Assembly (NCBI GenBank): GCA_932521035.1
Contig: OW051493.1
Span: 2,046,001 to 2,110,000 of the forward strand
Length of the DNA stretch: 64,000 bases
Source of the DNA: Oscheius dolichura
Lineage: Eukaryota > Nematoda > Chromadorea > Rhabditida > Rhabditidae
Direction: 5' to 3'
Part shown: positions 33,727 to 45,399 of the stretch, piece after piece
Layout of the letters: the number at the start of each line of letters is the position of its first letter
How positions within the stretch are numbered: the first letter of the stretch is position 1
Translations under genes and position numbers: made by a program
Notes under the pieces: model-generated
Told to the model about the DNA's origin: nothing
Database searches by the model: none
Seen by the model: the letters and a program-made list of their open reading frames with translations, nothing else

Positions 33727-35960
33727 TTCCATTTCACCTACAAATCTTCCCAGAAACCCCAGTTTCCAATAGATAAGGAGAACTACGATATTATGGTAAT
33801 CTTACACTGATAATTGACAAAGGAGCCTCCTATTTTTGTTCTCTTATGTTCTACCCCCCTTCAAATCTTCCTAGAATTCCTTTCCCTACTGGGTATCGGA
33901 GTAACTGTGTTTTCCCTAAAACAAGCAATAGCTGTCCTTCCAGAATTGTTCGTTATGGCTCAAATGAGAATATAGCCTCCACTGTACTTTTAGGTTTCGG
34001 CGCCCCTTCAAATCCCCAAGAGCGCATTATTAGTCATTTCAGTGAGTCTTACTAATCTTTTCAGGTTCTAGTGCTTCTTCAAAAGAGTTTAGGCTTCACC
34101 TTTCTCGTTGATTTGAGCTAATCTTGAGCTGTTCTCTTCATTCCTGATTCCTTTCTGTTCCTTTCGTAGAAAATACAACTCTTTCGTCCATTTTCGGGGT
34201 GTTACGATTCAAAAGTTGAGGTTTACTCTATCCTTTTTATTGGAATTTTTAGATTCTACCAGACTTTCATATACTTTGAGAATCCACATTTTCCATTCAC
34301 TGTATTCTATCAGATTGGCTTTTTGTTCAAACTTCAAGTATCCCAGAAAGTTAAACCCCGATTTCGACTGTTGCTGTTTTCTAGGTTCCACGACGCCTTG
34401 AAATGCTTCCTGGAATCAAATTTTCGACTGAATTCTTTCACCTTCTAAAAAAAGGGTCTTGATTGGTGCAGAAATTGGTGTGGTATTACAGTCCACTTTT
34501 AGGTTGTGCCGTTGCTTCAAATACTTCCCAGAGTCACTCTACCCTCATGCGCATCTTTTAAACATTTTAGTGTTTCATTTCTCTTTTCTGACGCCCACAC
34601 TTCTTTATCTGTTAGACCTTATTCCAGGAGGTAATATCATTATTGGTGTCGTTCTTCACTTTTAGGTTCTACCCTCACTTCAAAAGTTCTCGGGAAGTTT
34701 GTTTCCCAATATAGTCGCACTCCAATGATTTTCTGTCCCTTCTAATTTTTGGCTTTTCAAACCTCGTTTCTCTAGACTCAAAAAGTAAAAGCAGTACTTA
34801 TAGCGTCGCTGTACTCTTGTATACTCCTCTACACCTACAAAAGTCTCCAGGAGTTGTTTTTTTATTATTCATCGCACAGGAGTTTGTTGAGCTTTTCGCG
34901 TAATTTTTCTATTTTGTGGATCTCTTCCCGTCTTCCATGTGTTTATTCCCTCTTCGCCCCGTAAGACATCCAATTACCCCCTTTCCCGATCCTTTCAAAA
35001 GTTAGAATCAAAATGACGGTAGCCTGTGTTATTTTCTAGGTTCCTCCGGGCCTTCAAGTGTTCCTCTGGATCAAATTTATCGCTAGTACTAGTAGTGCAC
35101 TCGTGCGATGTCTATACTGTCTTTTAGATATTCTAGAGCAATGGTTGTTTTTGCATTTCCATGTTCTACCACCGCTTCAAATGTTTCAAAGAGTTATACT
35201 TCAAACTGCTCCAACTGTCTTCGCGTAAAACAAGCCACACTTCGAATAGGTCAACCCTTTTCTTCTACTGTGGGTTTTACTGCACCTTCAAATGTACCGT
35301 GAAGAGAATTATGATGTTCATCAGACAGTTCTACTCACTCCATCCTTTACAACTTTGGTTAGAGTCGAAAATTGCAACCTTAATTATTTTTTATGTTCTA
35401 CTGCTCCTTCAAAACCTTGCAGAGACCACTTACTGATTAGTTCAAATAAGTGCATGTGATTTTCTTTCCTGTGGTGTGTTATTTTTTAGGTACTAACGCG
35501 GCTTCAAATCTGCCGAAGAGATCAATTTCACAGTTTGTTCTCCGTTTTGTGCACGCTTTGCCCTAATTCTAGCCTTCCGTGTATTCACTTCCTGCTATAA
35601 ACCAATTCTCCATCTATGGAATTCGATCGTTTGAATTAGGATGCATTTTCATGTTCCGCTGCAGCTTCAAATATTTCCGGGCACCGTATCTATCAATTCG
35701 ACTTCATCAGCACAAAAGTGGAATGACATTTTCTACTGTTTACTGTTTTTTTATGTTCTACAGCCCCTTCAAATCTTGCAGGGATCAAGTTTATCATTGG
35801 TGCTGTTTGTTACCCAAACTTTCTCAAAATTCTCACTTTTCATGCTATGTAAAATATGCACTTTTCCCCTTTCCCCAGTATCTTCTAAGCACAAGAATCA
35901 AAATGTGCAACTTGTGTTATTTTGTATGTTGCCTTCAAATCTTTTCCATGAATCAAATTT
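33727..35960 (+). repeat. Degenerate periodic repeat, about 16 units of GGTTCTACC...CTTCAAAT
   Basis: The core (A/T)GGTTCTACC-N(4-6)-CTTCAAAT-CTTCC recurs near 33727, 33846, 33990, 34064, 34384, 34501, 34662, 34825, 35038, 35159, 35275, 35392, 35487, 35651, 35753 and 35927, with spacing of 70-320 bp, most often near 110-160. Many units are preceded by TTTTAG or TTTTAT and followed by GGATCAAATTTATCGC. Two long units (34985-35090 and 35868-35965) still align over about 100 bp. No coding frame runs through it. The motif looks like an acceptor plus exon start, but frames are not maintained. Confidence 0.7.
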
Positions 35961-36990
35961 ATCGCTATTGCACAGATACTATAAATGTTCCCCCAGTTTC
36001 CGTTTCCCATCTGTGTTTTTCCCTCGCTCCCACTTGTAAAACATCTAATTTCTCCCCCGCTCCCTGTTGTCCCCGCGTGACCTTGTGATGGTTAGGATGG
36101 CTAGGGTCTAACAGCCCCCTTCCCACCCGCCCGCTGCCATTACTGTTCCCAGCCAGTCTCTCCTCCTTATTGTCGGGTTGGTCCTCCTCCCAGAGACAAG
36201 AAGTAATAGCCCCTTTCCCCTCCCCCAACTTGTTCCCTGACAGGTTCCGTGACCTCCTTTCTCCAGTTTTCCTTGATTGGTAATCGATTACCGCCCGGAT
36301 CTCCCCCAGTTCGGAGAGCGGATAGCCTCGGCTGTCAGTAGTCACTGTTTGTCCTTCTCTTTGTCATTTCGCCTCTCTTCTCACGGCTACGTCTTATTAT
36401 GTTCGTCGCCACCGGCCCCTCTCATCCTTTATTGTGCTGAATCAGCTCGCTCCCCCGAAAAAATCACCACTTTCTCGCTGCTTCTTCCTCCATTCTTCCC
36501 CTTTTCAAAGTGAAAGTAACACTTTGCCTATCTGTAAATTTTCCAATTATATCTTTTACCGAACGTTCAAACAAGATTGCTAGAAAACGGTTTCCTTCGA
36601 ATAAATAGTATGGTCAAAACCTTGGAAATTAGACTAGCAACGATATTCTATATTTTTTATCAACACAGGGAGCATCTAATGCTTCTTTCAAAATGCGTGG
36701 GCTTATAATAGAGCCCCTGAAACCAGCGAGCTTCAAATAGACAAAAATGCTCCAATTTCCATTACCAACCAAAAGACCTAGAAATTGACAGAATTTGATT
36801 TTTTTTTCTTCCATATGGATAGTTTCCCGCACGTCTATTACTTGCTTTAGAAAATGTTGACCTCTAATAGCGAGACACACGCGGACCAGAAAAACAATAA
36901 TACTCTAATTTTTTTTGGAGGCTCAATGACCACTTCCGGATTGCTGGATAATGAGATTGCCGGATAAAAACAATGACCAAAACTTGAAAA
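35961..36990. other. Non-coding stretch, C/T-rich on the plus strand
   Basis: A pyrimidine-rich block (about 36030-36510) with GC content above the surroundings, then AT-rich sequence. It lies upstream of the glycosyltransferase gene. No gene could be supported; open frames on both strands in the pyrimidine-rich part reflect composition. Confidence 0.4.
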
Positions 36991-36996
36991 AATTTC

Positions 36997-37475
36997 TTCA
37001 CTTATTGAGCAGTACAGGTTGTGTTTCGCTTTTCCTATAAGAAACAGCCTTGCTTGAAGTCGACATTCGTATTCGATAATAGATAGAGTTGACTTTCTGA
37101 CATTCTATCTTTTCATCGTTTTCAGCGTTTTCCTCTAATTTCAATTCGTGTGTTGTGGTTCGGAAGCATTTACAAGCTCGGTCAACGAAAAGTGCGGCCT
37201 TGTGCAATCGGTACCATTTTGTATAGGGTGCAGGTTGCCTACTAAACAAATGACCTGCACAAGGTTACTTTACTTTTAGCAACAGCGTTTCTAAAAAGTA
37301 CAATGTGGTACAAAATATTTCCCAAGTGTCAATGATCGTTTCCCTTCAAAAGAGACAGTTTTCGTGACGAATATGGCCGTATTTTATGCTTGACAAGGGA
37401 AGAAAACCGGGGAATTTCTACACTTATTGAGCAGTACAGGGTGTGCTTCGCTTTTTCTATAGGAACCATCACAGC
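36997..37475 (+). repeat. Direct duplication upstream of the glycosyltransferase gene
   Basis: A block of about 70-75 bp at 36997-37065 (CACTTATTGAGCAGTACAGG, TTTCGCTTTTCCTATAAG, TTGAAGTC) recurs at 37419-37490, 422 bp away, with roughly 80% identity by eye. The second copy ends about 150 bp before the start codon of the glycosyltransferase gene. Confidence 0.7.
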
Positions 37476-37642
37476 CTGAAGTCTCGTGTCATCTTGATCA
37501 CAAAAAAAGTAAGAATAGCCCTGTCTACACTTTATTGCGTTCCGTTCTCCCGTTTTATAGTTCTCAATTCAATTCTCCTGATTCTCGATTCGTTTTTGTA
37601 TCAAAATTTGCATATTCTAGACTGGGCAATGCGGAGATCGTC

Positions 37643-40600
37643 ATGATTCGACGACTGGCAGCTATTCTGCTGCTTGTCTATTCCGTCTCCTTCGCCGTTT
37701 ATTATGTCTACCACACGATGCATGTCGAGGCGACCAGGAGGGCATTCACAGCCAAGGTAGGGGGTTCATTTTAACAAGAGGCTTCGCCGCGTCAGAAACG
37801 CGGCCACCCAGCCTATCAGCTTGTCCGTCTCTCCATTTTGATTTTTAAATTTCCGAAAATGTTTCAAATGCCCGAGCTAGTTACAAATGCGAATCGAGCC
37901 ATCGTTAGTGTTTCACACATGATGCAAAGACAGATGAAGAAAACGGAAAAATAGAGAAAAGCGAAAATTTTGGTCGCCGCCGGAGTCGAACTTGCAGCTC
38001 TAGTTTGAACGCGCGCGCGGCCGGCGTGGGCGGTGACGGACAGACAGACAGACACCTTGGCGTTTTGTATATTTAAGATTATCATTTTGGCTTGCGAGTA
38101 TATTGCTGCATGCCGGAAGTCTCCTTTTCCTTTGTTCCCCTCCTATATTCGCTATCTCGCCTCCCGTAGCGTTCCCCCTCCCGTAGAGAAACCGAACCCT
38201 CGACTGGGGTCCCACCACGAATGGGTCCCGTAGCGGAAAACTAAATTTTGGTTAGATTCGATAAGAGACGCAAAAAGAAACAGAAAAGCGTAAATCAAAA
38301 AAGCAAAAACATTTGACCACTCCGGGGATCGAACCCCCGACCGTCGGATCGAAATGTTAACACACACACACACAGACACCATAGCCGTGTAAATTAGTTA
38401 GATTGAACGAGTGAAACAACGAGGTAAGATACTCAATATCCGGAACAGTTCCATTTTCTGGCCCCAAAAACGCGGTATAATAACCTTTGTGGCCGGAGTT
38501 CGGACAATGAGATCAATTACCCGTGTAGTAACTCGTCTCCGACACAGAGAGACGGGGGATAACCTTGGACATTACTCGGACAACTGTCAATGGGGGTGGA
38601 AGGACGTTTTGAACAAAATATGGGGCAAGGAAAACAGTTGGAATATACGTAAAAAGTCAACTCGAGTAGTGTAGTAGTTTTGCAGCAGGAGCCCAATTTA
38701 GTAGTGAATTTGAAACAAGTACAGAAAACGATAACAATACCCTATTACCACTACGCAAGAGTCGTGCAACAAATGATATTGACCGCCTTTTCCCTTATAG
38801 GAAATGTGAAAGGTAAAGAAAGCTTTTCGGGAAGAAGAAATACCGTAATGTGTTCTCTTATCAAGTAAAAAAAGTCCTTTTTACGAATAAACAAGTCAGC
38901 GCTATCTTCTGAACGCCGCCTTCCTTATAGCAAAGATAAAACACTAGGAGCCACAGAAATACCGCTGCTCTCTATACTGTGATATATAATCTCAACCGAG
39001 TCCATAAATGCCGTTGTTTTCTGGGCTAAAATCATCAAGTGTCAATTTTATAGAGAATCTGTTTAGTAGCGAACAGAACACGCCAGTCTACGCTCATTTT
39101 ATGCCCAAAAACAGACGCGCCAGGGCGTTTGCCCATGTATGATAAGCTGTAACTAGACATTGTATAGATGTATCGTACAGCTGAGTGGAAGATTCGTTTA
39201 GTAGACAACTTGAAACAATGACAGAAAATAATAGCAATGATCTCTTTCTATTTCACAAGCAACAAGGCTTACAACATTGGCTTTTCATCACATTTTCTCT
39301 TATAGAAAGTGTAAAACATAAAGAGGAATAGTAAGTATTTCCTTTGTAAAAGCCAGAGTACTCAGTAGAGTCGTCAGCAAAACGGAATGTTTCAACTTTT
39401 CTATAAAACGGCTTACTTTGCCGCAAAACTGTTCAATAGCTACTGCTTTTCAATAAACAAGTTCGCCTTTGGCTAGCCGGACTCCGTCCTGCCTTGTATT
39501 GAACGGTAAAAACAATTCCGTACCATAATAAACGATGTGTTTCACATACTCCATAAAGAAAAATATTGTATATTATTATTTGAAAAAGTGGAGCACGAGA
39601 GATGCTGTGGTTAGGATTCCACTGACCGTACAAAAAGCGAGCAATATAGAAGGGGAACCAGGCAAAAGGAGGGCAGTAAAGTTCCTGGGTAAGTTCAATC
39701 AGTTCTTCCTAACCACCGCCTCTTCATAGAAGGAAGAGAAACTTGACTAATCTATTCTATCTCATTGTGATCCACTGGGTTTTCTTTATTCGGAGGGCTA
39801 CCGCCTCCCGACCCTCGCATAGGTCCGCTGTTGTTGTTACTTTCACGTTGTTGTCAGTTTCACTATCATAAGTAATTCTGTAGCTTCTGTAAAACATGAA
39901 TACTGCTTGATCAAGTTTTCTTCGGCAAACGAGCTGGGCTGTGCTCCCCAGTCCGCGAGCTGTCACCAAAACGTGGCTAATTCTTCGAGACGGTGGTTAG
40001 GAAGAACTGATTGAATTTATCCAGGAACTTTATTGCGCTCCTTTTGCCCGGTTCATAACTCGCGAAAGAGCACGGTAACCCCCAAATTTTATTGCAGATT
40101 TGGAATCAGCACGAAAAACTGAGTCGGATAGACGTAGCTAGAAACATAAGGACATATTTCTACATAGGGCTTTTGGTCAATTTATGGAAAAATGGGCCAA
40201 AATAACAAGTATTTCGCCTTTGTGGTGTCGTAGCGTCACCGTCCGTGGACCAAATTCTTTCAAACATGGACGCGACACGAGCAGACATCATTTCTAATAA
40301 GCACGTCAAAGAATTAAAGAAATCCGACTACAGGGGGCCGAGAACAAATCTAGTGTACAACGTCCGGGGGACATCGGCCACTTTTCAAAAATATAAATAT
40401 TTTTCAAAATTCAGCATGTGCATGAAAATCATTGTAATGAGTGTCATCCGATGTAGAATCAGAAAGGATCCCTTCCTGATACGATCGATGAGGTTATGAT
40501 GTATGAAATGATCGCATTTATATTTTTGTAAATTTGCCGGCTTTCCAAATAGATGTTTTACCTTTTCCATAAAAATGGCTACTTTGTTACAAGTTGATGC

Positions 40601-42669
40601 GGCACCGCTTCATTGAGCTTCACTTTTACTTTTCCCTATAAAAATTCTAATTTTCCCTCGTTTTAGGAGCTCTCCGATGGTCCACTAGTCCTCAAGGATC
40701 AAGTCCTCATCGGGAAGAGGTTCACCCCCAAAGATTCAGGTCCATTTTCCCCCGTTTCCCTACTTTTAATTCCTCTTTTTAGGCAAAATAATAGCCCCCG
40801 AAGAGGAACACATAGAGATTCCTACGATTTCCGACGATTTTCTGAAAGAATTCATAAAAGCGGCCAAGAAAATCACCGCGGAAGGTCATTCTTTTGTCTA
40901 TTTCTCCGTCCTGAACCCGGCCTTCGAAAGTCTAACTTTAAATTGGCTCTGTAACGTGGCGGAATTCAATGTAAGTTTGAAAAAAATGGCGGGAAAGTGG
41001 AATTTAGAAGACCCACAACCGGATCCTGGTAGCCGGGACGACGGAGAGCGTCTGTTTCGAGATAAAAAAGCGCTGGACTGGGGTAATTTCTATATTTTTG
41101 AGTTTTAATTTCAATTTCTAGGTTTCCTGCCTCTCCCTAGGTCTAAAAAACTTCGACAGTCCGTCAGAATGGGGAACGAAGAAGTACATCTACCTCCTGA
41201 CCCTCCGTGCCCAGTTGATGCTCCACCTGACCCGGGAAAATGTGGCCTTCGTTCTGTTCGAGACCGACGCCATCTGGTTGAGGGATCCCTTCGAATTCTT
41301 CGTGAATCAGACTCTGATCGAAGACGCGGACATCGTTGTCCCCGTGAAAGGATACAATAATAAGTGGGACGGGCTGGCCTACTCGCCGATGATCGTCTAC
41401 CCGACGGATGGAAGTAAACAATTGTTGAGGAGAATGGTAGAAATGCTCAAACAGGACACAAAGCTCTACGATCAGGTACAGCGAGAGCTATTTTGGGGGA
41501 CTTTTCATCATAAAATTCAAAAACAACAGAACATGTTTCACGTCAACGTTAAAATCTGCCATTTTGTAAATGCGACATTATTTCTTCGAGAGTCCTTTTT
41601 CGTTTGGAAACACTGCTAACGCCGCTTTTCCGTATCAAAACATCCTTTTATTGTTATGGAACTATTTTGAGCCATTTTGAGTCGAGAGAAGTAAGATTTT
41701 TCGTATTGCTACCCGTCAATGTTTCAAGTTCCCTAAAGCGCTTAGTTTCAAATCAACACTGCTTCTATTGAAAGTGGTTTCTAAATACAAAAGTTCAAAA
41801 TTACCTTGTTGCTATATGCCCAATGTTTCATGCTCCCTTCAAAATAGACTAATTTTTGAATCCTGTGCTACATGGATTAGTCTAGATCCTGAAATTTCTC
41901 ACGTTTTTTCAGTTCGCCGAACCCGGTGCTTTGCCTTTGTATTCAAAAACAGGTTATTTGCACATTTTGAGACTCTTCATTCGAAAAGGAAACAAAAATA
42001 GAGTGGCGTTAGCATTTTATGGAAATGTTTCAAGTTGACTACTAAATAAAACGTTTACTAGAAACTACAGTATTTCAAAATGATTAGATGGCTGTGGAAA
42101 AGAGTATTTGTGAGTCTATCGTCTTTTCCAGTCATTCTCTCGCTCTAGGACCCATAAAATCTCGCAAAGCTGTTCCCTTATTATTGATCTCATCCAAATT
42201 CCTATATCCTCCCCTGCCAAGATTTTACGGGTGCTGGCGCACAAATCCTAGGCAATGGTGTTTTTTGGTCTATTTTTGGTTTCTTCCCTCTTATTTAGTG
42301 ACTTCTGGACTATTTTCACAATTTTTTATTTTAGGACGTGCTGAATGAGCTCTGTAATTCTCAATACAATGGCGTAGTGTGCCGCCAATTTGAATGGGAA
42401 GAAGTAGCCGACGGCAAATGGTAGGCTGCCTTTCCCCGGCCCCCAATTCAAATTCCCTCTTTTTTAGGTTCAAATTAAGCGATCGGGAACGCTACCAACT
42501 GCATCCGTACATCGTAAACAACAATTATTATGTGGGAGTACAGAATAAAGAGTCGCGACAGGCGCTGAACGGGCTCTGGTTCCTGACAAAGAAGAAGGGC
42601 TGCCTCAAGAGTAAAGTCGAGCGGGGACTCGGCAAATACGACGGGTCTATTACGGGTGCCAGATTGTGA
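37643..42669 (+). CDS. Type II membrane glycosyltransferase, nucleotide-diphospho-sugar transferase family
   Basis: Seven exons (37643-37756, 40667-40739, 40783-40970, 41008-41082, 41122-41475, 42335-42420, 42468-42669) join in phase to 363 residues. Residues 5-25 form a single membrane anchor (LAAILLLVYSVSFAVYYVYH) with a short basic N-terminus, typical of Golgi type II enzymes. The core matches the Nucleotid_trans family (PF03407): YLLTLRAQLML, then VAFVLFETDAIWLRDPFEFF, where the ETDAIW acidic triad corresponds to the DxD metal/nucleotide-sugar site, followed by DADIVVPV and, near the C-terminus, HPYIVNNNYYVG with a terminal RQALNGLWFL block. The donor sugar and acceptor cannot be read from the sequence. 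Introns 1 (2.9 kb) and 5 (0.86 kb) are long and carry repeats. Confidence 0.88.
37925..38385 (-). repeat. Two copies of a tRNA-like (B-box) SINE-like repeat
   Basis: On the minus strand the segments around 38350-38255 and 38000-37925 share GGTTCGATCCCCGG (or AGTTCGACTCCGG), then a GGTCAAA or GACCAAA motif, a TTTTTGCTTTTT tract and a second pyrimidine tract. On the plus strand each is followed by CAGACAC after a CA- or GACA-rich run. GGTTCGATCCC is a pol III B-box. The plus-strand tRNA body (A-box, cloverleaf) is not recognisable, so these are not tRNA genes. Confidence 0.6.
39581..40055. mobile_element. Fold-back element in intron 1 of the glycosyltransferase gene
   Basis: Arms 39657-39724 and 39985-40052 are inverted copies (GCAAAAGGAGGGCAGTAAAG, AAGTTCAATCAGTTCTTCCT, AACCACCGCC), with a 260-bp spacer. 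The sequence before the left arm (39581-39650: TGAAAAAGTGGAGCACGAGA, GATGCTGTGGTTAGGATT, AAAAAGCGAGCAAT) is the terminal segment shared with the large element at 60.6-61.6 kb. Confidence 0.75.
40225..40480 (+). mobile_element. Fragment of a dispersed element with conserved open frame
   Basis: The open frame from 40245 contains NMDATRADIISNKHV, ELKKSDYRGPRTNLVY and SATFQK. An inverted copy at 60115-60345 encodes NVDATRWDIISNNTV, ELKKSDHGEPRTNLVY and AATFQK. Protein similarity is kept although the DNA has diverged, so this may be part of a transposon-encoded protein. I do not recognise the protein family. Confidence 0.5.
42149..42234. repeat. Palindromic element, decayed left arm (intron 5 of the glycosyltransferase gene)
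   Basis: The right arm (CTGCCAAGATTTTACGGGTG) is nearly intact; the left arm (GACCCATAAAATCTCGCAAA) has several changes. Total length of 86 bp fits the family. Confidence 0.85.
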
Positions 42670-42702
42670 TTATCTTCATATTATTCATATCTCATAGCTT
42701 GT

Positions 42703-45236
42703 TTAAAAAGATAATAAAATAAAATATCTTACGTGTCTCTTATTGTAGACAGCCCGGAGAATGCGTTGGGTTCCCTTAGTAACCGGCTTTATGGCGAAAG
42801 ATGTCTCCTCCGTCGGGCTGTCCAGTAGCCATTGCTCCAACTGGAAGCATTTCCTTCTTTTTTCTACTGTTCCCAATCCCTTATTTACCTCCTTTTGGTG
42901 GATCCTTAGTGACAAATGGCGGAGAATAACCTCAAGGGCTGGCTCATCATAGTGAGGAGAAACACAGGAGGGAGGCAAGTCGGCACAGATTCCAATTGAC
43001 TGAAAATAGTCAATTGCACTATAGGAATTGTGTTTTTATGTCTAGTTTCGTGGGGAAGGTAAAGGACAAGTTGACAAAAAGAGTTTGATACGTAGTTTCC
43101 ATTTATATAATAGAAACAACCCGAATTTAGAGAAATAACAGCTACAAATACAAAGAACCTTTTTGTCAAGAAACAGTGTTGGCCAATTTCGAAAAAAAAC
43201 GGATTATTTAGGTCGTAAAAGAGAGCGCATACTCACTAAAAATTGCTAATTTTACTCCAAAATCATTTCTTATTCAAAAGTTTCTCGGAGAAGATAAACA
43301 TCTCAGTTGACTGGACGTATTTGATTCGTATGCGGTTTTGGTTACCACTTCACCCATTCAAGGAAATTTTACGCTGCTGCATGGTTATAATCTCGGCAGA
43401 AATCGAAATGGGAAATTAAAAGTTATGAAAACAAAGAGACCTTGTGCCGTGGCTATTGGGTTGCTGACAGGTAGCCGAAAATGAGCTCCGTCATTCCCAA
43501 GAAAAGTTTCAATTTTGTACGGGAATGATTCTTCTGTTGAAAATTTCTTGGCGAAGATAAAAGTCTCTATTGATTGCATTTGATAATTTCAACATTGCCG
43601 ATTTAGTTTCACCCATTTCAGAGCCATTATTTGACGGTAAACTGGAATCTAGTCATTTTGACCACCCAGCAGAACTTCTATCGATGCTCTATAAGAGTGC
43701 TCTATAAGAAATGTGCATAGAAATGTGTTCACGTTGAAAACCAAAATTTTGAAACCGAGAAAATGTTTTTACCATTTCATGGGGAAGCTAAAAGTTGCCA
43801 ATCGATTACTGCTGAAGCTAACTGATTAATCAGTGTTTCCTGATTAATCCCTAACTAAACACGTTTATTTGCCCCATTTTTTGGTTGGCAGTACTTCTGT
43901 TATTCCATAATTTTGATTTTTCCGAGAGTCTCCAAAGTGTCAACAGTAACCATAACTGAAATTCTGCTTTGAATACAATTTTCTATCAAGTGCTGGCGCT
44001 TTTATCAGGTCAATGGAATAATTCCCGTTTTTTTTGTTTCTGGATGGGTTCATATAGGAAAAAGAAGATGGTATGTGTCGCTTTCGAAAGCTTGGCAAAA
44101 ACATAAGTTTAAAGAATTGCTCTTTACAAGTTTCTTTGAGTAATTAAAAGCTGGGATAGACTAAAAACGCGATCTGATCACGTTTCGTAGGCATCTCATC
44201 TTCATTCCCAGCGGTTCTGTCACCAACAAGATGTTATTTTACCCTAGTTCCTTTTAGAAAGTTTTTTGAGCTTCTGGGAAAGTTTATTTAGAGAAAAGCA
44301 GCCAGTAGGTAATAACACAACGCCATCCATATCATTTTTATACCAAAAAACCATTGTTTCAGCCATGAGACAGTTGTTTGGCAATAGCTACCAGTTGAAA
44401 AGTGGTGCGCGACATTCGTTCGATCTATTCATGTCATGAGCACCAAAATGAAATGTTTCGAAATAAAAATAAGATCAATTCTTCAGTTTGTATCATATTT
44501 TTGGTTTTTTTCTGAGAAGTGGAAAGCACGTTTTTATCAAACTGTTCGTTATAAAATCGACCGCGAAACCTTCCAAATTTTATTACATAAATGCAAAATT
44601 GCTAAAAGAGTTGATTTTTTCAAGCTTCTTTGAGAAGATAAAAGCTGATCTAGACTAAAAAATCTGATTGTTTTCTTGCAATGTGTGCCTCTACCTTCAT
44701 TCCCAGTGGATCTGTCTCGCATCCGACATCATATGATCCCAGATCAATTTCCGTCTGAATCTCGACTTCTTGCATCCGAATCAGTCTGAAATTCTCCCGT
44801 TTCTCTCTGTTTTGTTCTCGTTTTTGGTCCCTTATCCCCAGTTTTTCTCCCTTTATCAAGATCCATCTCCCCCGTCCTGAATGGGGCAAATTACTCCCGG
44901 TGGAGCGGTCACCGGATCTCGTGATCTTATTAACTTCTTTGTCAGAGAGTGCATGGCCGATATTTCCCTCATAATAATATTATCCTCGACTTACCCCGGC
45001 GGTCTGGGAGGAGCTTCTTCCGAGGGGGGTAAGTCTAGAAGGATTAGAGGAGCCGTGATGGTCAGGATGACAAGGCGCGACTTTCGAATCTCATGATAAG
45101 GACAGTCAGAATCGGTGTCGTCCAGGGAAGAAAGAGACCCTAAATATAGTTCATTTGAACGGGATTACGGTAGGGGAACTGAATCGGGTCAGGGCGACGC
45201 TTTCCCCGGGGAATTGCCACTGGTATACGTCTTCTA
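42703..45236 (-). CDS. Unrecognised gene, exons only partly resolved
   Basis: The 3'-most exon (42999-42703) starts after a strong acceptor (TATTTTCAG) and codes for ICADLPPSCVSPHYDEP ... KPVTKGTQRILRAVYNKRH; a 48-bp in-frame segment inside it (about 42904-42857) has GTAAAT and CTTCCAG ends and could be an intron. Upstream, exons at about 45236-45169 (EDVYQWQFPGESVALTRF) and 45139-44995 (SLDDTDSDCPYHEIRKSR, ITAPLILLDLPP) are joined by an apparent 29-bp intron, followed by more open sequence at 44966-44650 with a segment VEIQTEIDLGSYDVGCETDP. The 1.6-kb gap between the two groups has no exon I can support, so they may belong to different genes. No domain recognised. Confidence 0.4.
43000..44640. 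other. AT-rich intron or intergenic stretch
   Basis: No coding exon supported on either strand. A partial arm of the palindromic family (TATAATCTCGGCAGAAATCG) lies at 43385-43405. Segments at 43270-43340 and 43500-43590 resemble each other (GAGAAGATAAACATCTCAGT versus GCGAAGATAAAAGTCTCTAT), a decayed 235-bp-spaced duplication. Confidence 0.4.
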
Positions 45237-45399
45237 GACTAATTACACTACCCCTAATATTGTAAAAATGTTGCGCCGAAAAAGAAAAATTCAAAATTCT
45301 TACTCAACCAGACTCACAAGCAGTGTTAGACTGAAAATCCGATTTTAATAGGATTCCGAAACATTTTATAGAGCAAATGATACTTCTCCACCGTACCTA

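Noticed and set aside
38255..38350. tRNA gene suggested by the GGTTCGATCCCC T-loop
   Set aside because: No A-box, D-arm or anticodon stem can be drawn upstream on the minus strand, and the sequence recurs with a pol III-like T-tract, so a SINE-like repeat fits better.
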